Origin: an uncultured Lachnospiraceae bacterium
Lineage (GTDB): Bacteria; Bacillota; Clostridia; Lachnospirales; Lachnospiraceae
Length of the DNA stretch: 64,000 bases
NCBI GenBank assembly: GCA_910585075.1
Contig: CAJUED010000004.1
Span: 1-64,000 of the forward strand
Direction: 5' to 3'
Shown here: piece after piece, positions 18,065 through 26,431 of the stretch
Layout of the letters: each line of letters starts with the position of its first letter
Numbering within the stretch: position 1 is the first letter of the stretch
Program-made: the position numbers and the translations under genes
Notes under the pieces: generated by a model
The model's input: only the letters and a program-made list of their open reading frames with translations
Told to the model about the DNA's origin: nothing
The model's database searches: none

Positions 18065-18111
18065 AAACGGTCATACAAATTAAATAAATTTTTGTATGGC
18101 CGTTTTTCTTT
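18065..18111 (+). terminator. Strong terminator or attenuator before glpA-like gene
   Basis: A 15-bp stem (18065-18079 with 18091-18105, one G-U pair) followed by a T-run. It ends 45 bp before the GlpA-like start. It may simply close the map transcript. Since I see no good promoter between it and the glp gene, it could also be a leader terminator controlled by a GlpP-type antiterminator. Confidence 0.8.
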
Positions 18112-18155
18112 AAAAGAAAAGAAAAAAATAAATTAATTTAAGAAAGGATAAATAT

Positions 18156-19598
18156 ATGTATGACGTAATTGTAATTGGCGCCGGTGTAAGCGGAAGCGCC
18201 GTAGCTAGGGAATTATCCCGCTATGAGCTGAAAACGCTGGTCCTGGAAAAGGCATCCGATGTGTGTGAAGGGACCTCAAAGGCCAACAGTGGTATCGTTC
18301 ACGGAGGCTATGATGCCGAGCCGGGTACCTTAAAGGCAAAGTTGAATGTGTTGGGGAATAAGAAGATGGCGGCTTTATCAAAGGAGCTGGATTTTTCTTA
18401 TAAGCAAAACGGCTCAATGGTTCTTTGCTTTGATGAGAAAGAGCGATTCAAGCTGGAGGAATTGAAGGCAAGAGGAGAGGCAAATGGAGTGGAGGGGCTG
18501 CGCATTATAGACAGGCAGGAGCTCCTTGAAAAGGAACCTAATGTGGGGGATGAGGCGGTGGCCGCTCTGTACGTACCTACGGGAGGAATAGTCTGTCCTT
18601 TCGGACTTACCATTGCCCTTGCGGAAAATGCCGCTGTCAACGGAGTGGAATTCCGGTTTGGCGAGAAGGTTACAGGCATTCAAAAGAAGGAATCGGGTTA
18701 TCTGATTCAAACGGAAAGCCAGGAATTTGAAACGAAAGTGGTAGTCAACGCCGCCGGCGTGTACGCTGACCAAATCCATAATATGGTAAGTGAAAACAAG
18801 ATGGAAATCACACCCAGAAAGGGCGAGTACCTTCTGTATGACAAAAAAGTAGGAAATATGGCCAGCAATACATTGTTCCAGCTGCCTACAATATTGGGAA
18901 AAGGAATACTGGTAACGCCTACCGTACATGGAAATTTGCTGACGGGCCCTACGGCCACGGATCTTCCGGATAAAGACGGAAAAGAAACCTCTCAGGATGG
19001 GCTGGCCCAGGTAACGGAAAAAGCGGCTCTCAGCGTAAAGGGAATTCCGGGAAGACAGGTTATCACGTCCTTTGCCGGCCTGCGCGCTCATCTTACAAAG
19101 TTTGCCGGGCATAATGTGGATGACTTTGTGATTGAAGAAGTGGAAGACGCGCCCGGGTTTATTGATGTGGCCGGTATGGAGTCTCCGGGGCTGTCCTGTG
19201 CGCCTGCAACAGGGGAATATGTGGCGGACATGATCAAGAAAATATTGCACCCTGAGGAAAAGAAGGATTTCATCAGTACCAGAAAGGGTATCATGTCCAT
19301 GGCTCTTGCCACCGAGGAGGAGCGGCATGCAAAAATCAAAGAAAATCCGGCCTACAGCAATGTAATCTGCAGGTGCGAGACAGTTACGGAGGGCGAAATA
19401 CTGGAGGCTATACACAGACCTTTAGGAGCTACAACCACTGACGGCATAAAGAGACGTACCCGGGCCGGAATGGGACGCTGTCAGTCAGGTTTCTGCAACC
19501 CCAGGGTGGTGGAAATTTTAGCCAGAGAGCTTTCGATAGACGCAAGTCAGGTGAAGAAATCAGGAGGAGATTCCTGGTATATATTGCCCGAAGAATAA
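18156..19598 (+). CDS. glpA: FAD-dependent glycerol-3-phosphate dehydrogenase, GlpA-like, with BFD-like [2Fe-2S] domain
   Basis: A 480-residue protein. The N-terminal FAD motif is VIGAGVSGSAVARELSRYE, then a DAO fold with NSGIVHGGYDAEPGTLKAK. The C-terminal about 60 residues form a BFD-like domain with Cys-x-Cys (CRCETVTEGE) and a second CxxxxC pair (GRCQSGFC). It probably oxidises glycerol-3-phosphate to dihydroxyacetone phosphate and passes electrons to the flavoprotein encoded next. AAAGGA stands 7 nt before the ATG. The unit continues with an FAD/NAD oxidoreductase and glycerol kinase, which supports the assignment. Confidence 0.88.
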   Translation: MYDVIVIGAGVSGSAVARELSRYELKTLVLEKASDVCEGTSKANSGIVHGGYDAEPGTLKAKLNVLGNKKMAALSKELDFSYKQNGSMVLCFDEKERFKLEELKARGEANGVEGLRIIDRQELLEKEPNVGDEAVAALYVPTGGIVCPFGLTIALAENAAVNGVEFRFGEKVTGIQKKESGYLIQTESQEFETKVVVNAAGVYADQIHNMVSENKMEITPRKGEYLLYDKKVGNMASNTLFQLPTILGKGILVTPTVHGNLLTGPTATDLPDKDGKETSQDGLAQVTEKAALSVKGIPGRQVITSFAGLRAHLTKFAGHNVDDFVIEEVEDAPGFIDVAGMESPGLSCAPATGEYVADMIKKILHPEEKKDFISTRKGIMSMALATEEERHAKIKENPAYSNVICRCETVTEGEILEAIHRPLGATTTDGIKRRTRAGMGRCQSGFCNPRVVEILARELSIDASQVKKSGGDSWYILPEE

Positions 19599-19606
19599 AG
19601 TAATAA

Positions 19607-19692
19607 AGTAAACGACACAATAAATTGCGCTTTCCGGTTCCTGCAAAAGCCATATATGCCGACTTAAGCAAACCCGAAAAGAGGCAATTTTT
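19607..19692 (+). repeat. Intergenic hairpin element, AGTAAACGACA family, copy 2
   Basis: Begins AGTAAACGACACAATAAATT. Arms 19622-19639 and 19671-19690 (AAATTGCGCTTTCCGG against CCCGAAAAGAGGCAATTT) pair with mismatches and end in a short T-run, so it may attenuate transcription after glpA. Similar in its first 42 nt to the element at 17964, at roughly 30 matches counted by eye. Confidence 0.55.
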
Positions 19693-19866
19693 AAAGAGAT
19701 ATTACGAGTTCATATGAAGAAAACCGGAAATTTGTACCGAAGCACCACAGATTTTCAATGTCAAAGATGTCGTGTTACCGCGGAGCGGAACTGAAGAACC
19801 TGCTTGCAGTTTCTATGAGGATGTTGATGGCAAACTCACCGTGGAACGCTTCGGAATGGAGGAAAA

Positions 19867-21273
19867 ATGAGAACAGATTTGATTATTATTGGCGGCGGCC
19901 CGGCCGGGATGGCGGCGGCGCTGGCGGCTTACGAAAAGGGTATCACGGATTTGCTGATTTTAGAGCGTGATAAGGAGCTGGGAGGAATTTTAAATCAGTG
20001 TATCCACAATGGATTTGGGCTTCACACTTTTAAGGAAGAACTGACAGGGCCGGAATATGCGGTTCGCTATATGGATATGGTGGCGGAGAAAAAAATTCCA
20101 AGCCTGTTAAATACTATGGTGGTGGACGTGCAGGGGGGAAGTCCCTGTGTGGTAACGGCCATGAACCGGGAACAGGGAATGTTCAAGATAGAGGCAAAGG
20201 CAGTGGTACTGGCTATGGGATGCCGGGAAAGGTCAAGAGGCGCCATGAACATACCGGGAACAAGGCCGGCAGGTATTTATTCCGCGGGAACAGCCCAGAG
20301 GTATGTGAATATAGAAGGAAGAATGCCGGGGCGTGAAGTAGTGGTTCTTGGATCGGGAGATATCGGACTGATTATGGCAAGGCGTATGACTCTGCAGGGA
20401 GCAAAGGTGAAGCTGGTGGCGGAAATTATGCCTTATTCAGGGGGACTTAAGCGAAACATTGTACAGTGTCTGGATGATTTCGGGATTCCTTTAAAGCTCA
20501 GCCATACGGTTACACAGGTTCATGGTAAGGAGAGAGTGGAAGGCGTGACTATCAGCAAGGTGGACGAGAAGCTGCGTCCTATTCCGGGCACAGAAGAATT
20601 CGTAGCCTGCGATACCCTTCTTTTATCCTGCGGTCTTATTCCGGAAAATGAGCTGAGCCAGGGGGCCGGGGCCCAGATGGATGATATGACAGCCGGACCG
20701 GTGGTAAATGCCAGACTGGAAACTACGGTAAAGGGTATTTTTGCCTGCGGAAACGTGCTTCATGTACATGACCTGGTGGATAATGTTTCCAAGGAAGCGG
20801 AAAAAGCGGGAGAGTTTGCTGCGGACTATATTTTAAACGGAGAAGAAGATTGGGGCGAGGTGGTACGCCCGAAGATTCCGGAGAAAACCAAATGTACCCT
20901 TCCGGAGGACAGGGATGCGGGAAGCCAGCTCATCTGTATTGGCTGCCCTGTGGGCTGTCTGATTACGGTGAAGAAGAATGAGGACGGAAGCCTTGATATT
21001 ACAGGAAATACCTGTAAGAAGGGCGAAGCCTATGCGCGCAGTGAAATGACGGCTCCTGTGCGGACGGTGACCTCCATTATCCGCGTGGAAGGGGGAAGCG
21101 GGAAGGTGGTGCCTGTTAAGACTGCCGGGGAAATTCCTAAAGGAAAGATTGGGCAGTGCATGGATGAGATAGAAGCTGCGGTTGTCAGCGCACCGGTTAA
21201 GGCTGGGGATGTGCTGATTGAAAATGTTGCGGGGACTTCTGTTTCTGTGATAGCGACAGGAAACCTGCTGTAA
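19867..21273 (+). CDS. FAD/NAD-dependent oxidoreductase with fused DUF1667 domain
   Basis: A 468-residue protein. FAD-binding GGGPAGMAAALAAYEKG is at residues 8-24, a second nucleotide site GSGDIGLIMARRM at about 162-174, and a CIHNGFG stretch near 44. From about residue 355 a DUF1667 domain follows, with cysteines in ICIGCPVGCL and GNTCKKG that could hold a metal or iron-sulfur site. In many clostridia DUF1667 is a separate small gene in the same operon. GGAGG stands 5 nt before the ATG. With the GlpA-like protein it probably forms an electron-transfer dehydrogenase of glycerol-3-phosphate catabolism. Confidence 0.9.
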   Translation: MRTDLIIIGGGPAGMAAALAAYEKGITDLLILERDKELGGILNQCIHNGFGLHTFKEELTGPEYAVRYMDMVAEKKIPSLLNTMVVDVQGGSPCVVTAMNREQGMFKIEAKAVVLAMGCRERSRGAMNIPGTRPAGIYSAGTAQRYVNIEGRMPGREVVVLGSGDIGLIMARRMTLQGAKVKLVAEIMPYSGGLKRNIVQCLDDFGIPLKLSHTVTQVHGKERVEGVTISKVDEKLRPIPGTEEFVACDTLLLSCGLIPENELSQGAGAQMDDMTAGPVVNARLETTVKGIFACGNVLHVHDLVDNVSKEAEKAGEFAADYILNGEEDWGEVVRPKIPEKTKCTLPEDRDAGSQLICIGCPVGCLITVKKNEDGSLDITGNTCKKGEAYARSEMTAPVRTVTSIIRVEGGSGKVVPVKTAGEIPKGKIGQCMDEIEAAVVSAPVKAGDVLIENVAGTSVSVIATGNLL

Positions 21274-21377
21274 TGAGAATGCTTAGAGAAGGGGCATTGA
21301 AATTGGTATATTATAGTAACAACCAGATAGGTCTGCATATTTACCGCGCTGACCGTACCAAAGAGTAGTGACTGAGA

Positions 21378-21418
21378 GTATCCGGCCTGTGGCGAAGTGA
21401 TTCAGAATGGCCGGATAC
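21378..21418 (+). promoter_or_regulatory. Hairpin in glpK leader
   Basis: A perfect 10-bp stem, GTATCCGGCC (21378-21387) with GGCCGGATAC (21409-21418), lies 80 nt before glpK and directly before a repeat element. There is no T-run, so it is an RNA structure or processing site rather than a terminator. Confidence 0.55.
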
Positions 21419-21420
21419 CC

Positions 21421-21449
21421 GTAACGGTGAAGCAAGGATGAACGGTTAC
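21421..21449 (+). repeat. Small intergenic repeat GTAACGGTGAAGC...GGTTAC, copy 1
   Basis: Starts GTAACGGTGAAGC and ends GAACGGTTAC, with complementary ends (GTAAC/GTTAC). Related copies stand at 23741-23776 and 63186-63216, all intergenic and in the same orientation. Confidence 0.7.
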
Positions 21450-21467
21450 ATATTATGATGAGTGATA

Positions 21468-21496
21468 TGCGCAAGAAGCAGCGCAGAAATGAGGGA
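21468..21496 (+). repeat. Duplicated hairpin-plus-Shine-Dalgarno leader, copy at glpK
   Basis: TGCGC-N8-GCGCA hairpin followed at once by GAAATGAGGGA, which is the ribosome site of glpK. The same 29 nt, with two changes in the loop, precede the Lrp-type gene at 54002-54030. Confidence 0.75.
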
Positions 21497-21499
21497 AAT

Positions 21500-22999
21500 A
21501 TGGGAAAATATATAATGGCATTGGATCAGGGAACGACCAGCTCCAGATGTATATTTTTTAATGAAAAGGGTGAGATTTTGACCATGGCCCAGAAGGAATT
21601 CGGTCAGATTTATCCTCATCCGGGCTGGGTGGAACATAATCCCAAGGAAATTTGGTCTTCCCAGCTGGCGGTGACCATGGAGGCGATGGCAATGGCCGGG
21701 CTTACCCCCGAAGACATTGCCGCAATCGGTATCACAAATCAGCGGGAAACCACGATTGTGTGGGATAAAGCCACAGGGGAGCCGATTTACAATGCCATAG
21801 TTTGGCAGTGCCGTAGAACGGCTGAAAAGGTGGACAAGCTGATTGCCGACGGGTATGGGAACATGATCAAAGAAAAAACCGGACTTGTACCGGATGCTTA
21901 TTTCAGTGCAACCAAGATAGCATGGATACTTGATCATGTACCTGAGGCCAGGGAGCGGGCAAAGAAAGGAGAGCTTCTCTTTGGAACAGTGGACAGCTGG
22001 CTTATTTATAATCTGACCAAAGGGACGGTTCATGTAACGGATTACACCAATGCATCCCGTACCATGTTGTACGATATTTACAGGCGCTGTTGGGACGAGG
22101 AGCTTTTAGAGCTTTTTGATATCCCGGCCAGTATGTTACCGGAGGTGAAGCCTTCCAGTTATGTATATGGATATACGGATAAATCTGTCTTGGGCGGCAG
22201 TATTCCTATTGCGGGAATTGCGGGTGACCAGCAGGCAGCTCTTTTTGGGCAGTGTTGCTTTTCTAAGGGACAGGTGAAGAATACCTACGGAACCGGATGT
22301 TTCCTTCTGATGAACACCGGAACGGAAGCAATTGCGTCAGGAAGCGGTCTTATCACTACTATTGCAGCAAGCGGTCCGGACCAGGTAGAATATGCGTTAG
22401 AGGGAAGTGTATTTGTGGCAGGTGCCGCAATTCAATGGCTGCGGGACGGCATGCGGATGATCAAGAGCGCCCCTCAGACAGAGGAATACATAGAAAAAAC
22501 CGAGGACACGGAGGACGTTTACGTGGTACCTGCTTTTGCGGGAATGGGCGCTCCTTACTGGAACCCTTACGCAAGGGGAACCGTAGTTGGAATCACCAGA
22601 GGCTGCCAAAAGGAACATTTTATCCGTGCGACACTGGAATCCATTGCCTATCAGACCTATGACGTGCTGAAAGCCATGGAAGAAGATGTGGGAATTTCCA
22701 TAGCCGGGCTTAAGGTGGACGGCGGCGCCAGTGCCAACAATTTCCTGATGCAGTTCCAGGCGGATATTTTAGGCGCAAGGGTATACCGGCCCGAGTGTAT
22801 TGAGACCACAGCTCTGGGAGCGGCATATTTAGCAGGACTTGCCTGCGGCTACTGGAAAAGCCGGGAGGAGATATGTGAGAACTGGCAGCTTGGTAAGGAA
22901 TTTGTCCATGAGATGGGTGAGGAACGGCGTGAAAAACTTTTAAAGGGCTGGAAAAGGGCTGTAAAATGTGCCCTGGCCTGGGCTCAGGATGAAGAATGA
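21500..22999 (+). CDS. glpK: Glycerol kinase
   Basis: A 499-residue FGGY kinase. MALDQGTTSSR at the N-terminus, GITNQRETT, WQCRR and GIAGDQQAALFGQ are standard GlpK motifs. ATG 21500 follows GAGGG by 5 nt; upstream in-frame ATGs at 21455 and later are unsupported. It phosphorylates glycerol to glycerol-3-phosphate, the substrate of the flavoenzymes encoded upstream. Confidence 0.97.
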   Translation: MGKYIMALDQGTTSSRCIFFNEKGEILTMAQKEFGQIYPHPGWVEHNPKEIWSSQLAVTMEAMAMAGLTPEDIAAIGITNQRETTIVWDKATGEPIYNAIVWQCRRTAEKVDKLIADGYGNMIKEKTGLVPDAYFSATKIAWILDHVPEARERAKKGELLFGTVDSWLIYNLTKGTVHVTDYTNASRTMLYDIYRRCWDEELLELFDIPASMLPEVKPSSYVYGYTDKSVLGGSIPIAGIAGDQQAALFGQCCFSKGQVKNTYGTGCFLLMNTGTEAIASGSGLITTIAASGPDQVEYALEGSVFVAGAAIQWLRDGMRMIKSAPQTEEYIEKTEDTEDVYVVPAFAGMGAPYWNPYARGTVVGITRGCQKEHFIRATLESIAYQTYDVLKAMEEDVGISIAGLKVDGGASANNFLMQFQADILGARVYRPECIETTALGAAYLAGLACGYWKSREEICENWQLGKEFVHEMGEERREKLLKGWKRAVKCALAWAQDEE

Positions 23000-23021
23000 T
23001 AGCTGCGATATGGAGGGAACT

Positions 23022-23657
23022 ATGGACGAAGAAAGAAAAGAGAAGAAATACACTGCTGTCAGGAAACTGACAGATAACCGTTTTCTGAATCTTTATGAAA
23101 TGGATGCTCTGACAAACTCGGGAGCCCCTTTCCACTACTATTTTGCCTCCAGAAACAGTCAGGAGGAACTGCCTCTTTTGACGGGGACTCCTAAAGCCAA
23201 CGGGATTGTAATTTATCCCGTCTGGCGCAAGGAGCCGGACAAACTGGTTATGATTCGGCAATATCGTTTTCCTCTTGATGCGTGGCTGTATGAGCTGCCG
23301 GCCGGTCTTATTGACCAGGGGGAAACCGCCGGAGCGGCTGCTGCCCGGGAAATGAAGGAGGAGACAGGGCTTGACTTTTTTCCTTACGAGGAAGGGGACG
23401 CCGCATTCCGCAGACCCTTTTATCTGGGGGCCGGTCTGACGGATGAGACCAGTACCTCTGTGTTTGGATTTGCTGATGGAGAGATATCCGGTAAACTGCG
23501 GGAGGATACGGAGAGCATAGAAGTGCTTTTGGTGGACAAAAAAGAAGCGTTGCGGATATTGCGGGAAGAAAGAGTGTCCCTACGGGCGGCATTTCTTTTA
23601 ATGATGTTTTTGCAAGCGGAAAAAGAGGAGCCATTTTCTTTTTTAAGTAGTCAGTAA
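23022..23657 (+). CDS. NUDIX hydrolase (ADP-ribose pyrophosphatase-like)
   Basis: A 211-residue protein with a perfect Nudix box, GLIDQGETAGAAAAREMKEE followed by TGL (Gx5Ex7REUxEExGU), preceded by YELPAG as in ADP-sugar pyrophosphatases. GGAGGG stands 4 nt before the ATG. It lies 22 bp after glpK and is probably co-transcribed. The substrate is likely a nucleotide sugar or ADP-ribose, but is not determined by the sequence. Confidence 0.88.
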   Translation: MDEERKEKKYTAVRKLTDNRFLNLYEMDALTNSGAPFHYYFASRNSQEELPLLTGTPKANGIVIYPVWRKEPDKLVMIRQYRFPLDAWLYELPAGLIDQGETAGAAAAREMKEETGLDFFPYEEGDAAFRRPFYLGAGLTDETSTSVFGFADGEISGKLREDTESIEVLLVDKKEALRILREERVSLRAAFLLMMFLQAEKEEPFSFLSSQ

Positions 23658-23740
23658 AATATGAGAGCGTATTTGAAAAATGCTTTCTGCCAGATGTATG
23701 GGAATGATTCTCAAACATGCGACAGAGTATATAAAAATTG

Positions 23741-23819
23741 GTAACGGTGAAGCCGAAGGCAAGGCTGAACGGTTACGGAATTTGAGAGAAGGGTAACGGT
23801 TCAGCTTGACTGAACCGTT
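23741..23819 (+). repeat. Small intergenic repeat, copy 2, plus adjoining hairpin
   Basis: 23741-23776 is a copy of the GTAACGGTGAAGC...GAACGGTTAC repeat. It is followed by a perfect 10-bp hairpin, AACGGTTCAG (23795-23804) with CTGAACCGTT (23810-23819), 33 bp before the LacI-family gene. The hairpin could be the autoregulatory operator or a terminator with a weak T-run. Confidence 0.65.
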
Positions 23820-23852
23820 TGGCCTGTGAGGATTAGGTTAACGGAGGGTAAG

Positions 23853-24884
23853 ATGTCCAAATCGGTCAGGCTTGCAGATATTGCTGCGAAATTGAATGTG
23901 AGTACGGTTACGGTATCCAAGGCGTTGTCAGGGCAAAAAGGCGTCAGCGACGAGATGCGGGAAAAAATCAGGGAAATGGCCAGGGAAATGGGGTATCGTC
24001 AGTCTGTGAAGGCAGGGCCCCCAAGAGATGGCAAGGGTTATAATATTGGCGTGGTAATTTCAGAAAGGTACTTAGACCAGCAGGAATCTTTCTACTGGAA
24101 AATGTATCAGGAAGTGGCTACCAGAGCAGTGTCTAAGGAATGCTTTACCATGCTTGAGATTATAAATCAGCAAAATGAGCAGGAACAGATAATGCCCAAG
24201 CTTCTTACGGAGGATAAGGCGGACGGCCTGATTATCATTGGACTTTTAAAGGAAGATTATTTGGCTGTGATTCAGGAAAATATCAGGATTCCGTTGGTTT
24301 GTCTGGACTTTTATGACCGCAGGCATGAGTGTGATGCGGTGATTACCGACAATTATTATGGAATGTATAAGCTTACTAACCACCTGTTTGAGATGGGGCA
24401 TACCAAGATTGGGTATGTTGGAACGCTTTTGTACACGGGCAGTATTACGGACAGATATTTTGGTTATTGTAAGGCTTTGCTGGAGCATGGGCAGAGGGTC
24501 AGAGAGGATTGGGTGATAGAGGACAGGAACATGGAAACCGGCTATCGGGATGCGGGCTTTGCATTTAAACTTCCGGGAGAAATGCCCACAGCCTTTGCCT
24601 GCAACTGTGACATAACTGCCGGGGTTCTCACAGAGACTTTGCGGGGTGCAGGCTATCGTGTGCCGGAGGATATCTCAATTGTGGGATATGATAATTACCT
24701 TTACCCCGGTGTGTGCAGCTTGGGCATCACAACCTATGAGGTGGACATAAAGGAAATGGCCCGCAAAGCCATACGCAAGCTGGTGAAAAGAATGACCGGG
24801 GAGGAAAGCAAACAGGGGATTTCGATTGTGGAGGGACGCATTGTGTTAAAAGACAGTGTCAGGGAACCTGAACACTGTCTGTAA
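23853..24884 (+). CDS. LacI-family transcriptional regulator
   Basis: A 343-residue protein. The N-terminal helix-turn-helix VRLADIAAKLNVSTVTVSKA is followed by the hinge and a periplasmic-binding-protein-like effector domain with the usual VCLDF..., HLFEMGHTKIGYVG and SIVGYDN motifs. ATG 23853 follows GGAGGG; the upstream ATG at 23826 has no ribosome site. It is a single gene, and no sugar operon is directly attached, so its target is uncertain. Confidence 0.92.
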   Translation: MSKSVRLADIAAKLNVSTVTVSKALSGQKGVSDEMREKIREMAREMGYRQSVKAGPPRDGKGYNIGVVISERYLDQQESFYWKMYQEVATRAVSKECFTMLEIINQQNEQEQIMPKLLTEDKADGLIIIGLLKEDYLAVIQENIRIPLVCLDFYDRRHECDAVITDNYYGMYKLTNHLFEMGHTKIGYVGTLLYTGSITDRYFGYCKALLEHGQRVREDWVIEDRNMETGYRDAGFAFKLPGEMPTAFACNCDITAGVLTETLRGAGYRVPEDISIVGYDNYLYPGVCSLGITTYEVDIKEMARKAIRKLVKRMTGEESKQGISIVEGRIVLKDSVREPEHCL

Positions 24885-25297
24885 AGAAATCGGGGAGCCC
24901 TTTTTGAAATTTTGCAACAGTGAAAATGTTGTAAGCGGTGCCAAAACGGTGCCAAGAAGAAATGATTTGCAAATCTATGAATAGGAAAGCTGTCAAATCT
25001 AGTTTAGTGCAACTATAAAGCGCAAAAGAAAACCCAGAGAGCTGCAACTCGCTGGGTTTTCGCTTGGTCTAGCATAAAGCTATTTGTTTCTTGTTTGCCT
25101 ACACGTACTATAGCATATGAAATTGGCATTTTCAAGCATAACCGAAAAAATATCAGGTTAAGCTTATAAACTGTTATTTCATTGAAATTTATTGTTTTTT
25201 CAATAAAAATACTGCATAATAAAATAGGAATATAAAGTGGAAAATCTAGGAAGAGGTAGAAGATTGGAAGATTTAATTCGGTTGGATTTGCAATAAG
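24885..25297. other. Left boundary region of the accessory island
   Basis: No gene supported. It holds a direct repeat of CGGTGCCAA (24936-24944 and 24947-24955) and a terminator-like hairpin (AAAACCCAG 25029-25037 with CTGGGTTTT 25052-25060). Base composition turns AT-rich from about 25080. It looks like the junction between the conserved chromosome and the accessory genes that follow. Confidence 0.5.
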
Positions 25298-26227
25298 ATG
25301 AATAATTTTTGTGACGAGGAATGGTTTGGTTACAAAGATGTTTTTAATCGACAAGAGGAAGAAGCGGCTTCAAAATTGCAGGAAACTTTAAATACCTCTA
25401 TCAGCGATTTTGTGAAGTCTGCCAGTGAGGATGTTGTCAGGACCATAGAAACAAGTAAGAAGGAACGTGAGAAAAAGGGCATCGAAGATTCCGCAAAAGA
25501 TCATCTGAGAGGGTTCTCCAGAACGATTCCCTCATTTCTCATGGCATATGGAACAGTGGAAACAACCCTTGAAAATTTTGATACTATCATTCCGGACGAG
25601 GTTTTTGAAGAAGTCACAAGTATATCTCTTGTACAATTTCGTTTTTTGCGAGATGGCGGTTCATATATTAACGAACAGACAGGCAAGGAAGAAATGCTTG
25701 AGGGAAAGTTGTTTGATTCTGTTGTGTTTAATGATTCTGTAAAAGAGTTTTTGAATTTGAAGAAGAAGCTTGCGGATTATTTCGATGAAAACAGTACAGA
25801 GGATATTTTCGACTATATCCCGCCTCAGAAAACAAACCAGATTTTTACGCCTAAGTGGGTGGTTAAGGAGATGGTTGATAAACTGGAAGAGGAAAATCCC
25901 GGCTGTTTCGATATGATGGACAAAACGTTTATTGATTTATATATGAAATCGGGACTTTATATTACAGAAATTGTGAAAAGGTTGTATCAGAGTAGTGTTC
26001 TGAAAGAGCTGTTTCCGCAGAAAGAGGTACGGTTGCAGCATATTTTTGAGAAACAAGTATATGGTCTTGCGCCTACGGAGATCATTTATAAGATTGCGAC
26101 GAATTATATTCTTGGATTTGATGAAGGAGTTGTAATTGAGAAACATAATTTCCGACAAGTGGATGCGCTTAAGTATGCTAAGAATGGAACGTTGAAAGAT
26201 ATATTAGATGAGATTTATAAGGAGTGA
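25298..26227 (+). pseudogene. C-terminal fragment of a large restriction-modification helicase/methylase protein
   Basis: 310 residues. The central part, QIFTPKWVVKEMVDKLEEEN and then DLYMKSGLYITEIVKRLY, resembles the AdoMet-binding entry (F-x-G-like) of N6-adenine methylases in large DEAD-helicase/methylase restriction proteins. No catalytic NPPY motif and no helicase domain are present. The frame opens only shortly before the ATG, which has no good ribosome site. I read it as a 5'-truncated gene retaining its natural C-terminus, and therefore probably inactive. An intact small protein of unknown role is the alternative. Confidence 0.6.
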
Positions 26228-26230
26228 GCC

Positions 26231-26431
26231 ATGCCAAGAGCAAAAAAAGAATCAGTGCCGATATCGGCAAGAATAGAAAAAAGAACATTTGAACGCCTTG
26301 AAAAGTTCTGCGAAGATTCTGGACTTGGGAAGACCGTGACGTTGGAGAGAGCTCTGAATATGTATATGGATGAGTATTATGGAAGTCACTATATTGTGCT
26401 AAATCATATAAAACAAGGTAGAGGAGAATAG
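26231..26431 (+). CDS. Small ribbon-helix-helix (CopG-like) protein
   Basis: 66 residues. A beta strand (VPISARI) followed by two helices (EKRTFERLEKFCEDSG and KTVTLERALNMYMDEY) is the RHH pattern of antitoxin-type repressors. It starts 3 nt after the preceding stop, with GGAG 6 nt upstream, and its stop abuts the ATG of the next gene. It probably binds DNA and regulates the three-gene unit. A toxin-antitoxin role with the DUF1016 protein is possible but unproven. Confidence 0.7.
   Translation: MPRAKKESVPISARIEKRTFERLEKFCEDSGLGKTVTLERALNMYMDEYYGSHYIVLNHIKQGRGE

Noticed and set aside
18414..19415. 333-codon open frame on the minus strand inside the GlpA-like gene
   Set aside because: Its protein is rich in His/Arg/Cys with no family resemblance, it lies wholly antisense to a clear flavoprotein gene, and it lacks a ribosome site.
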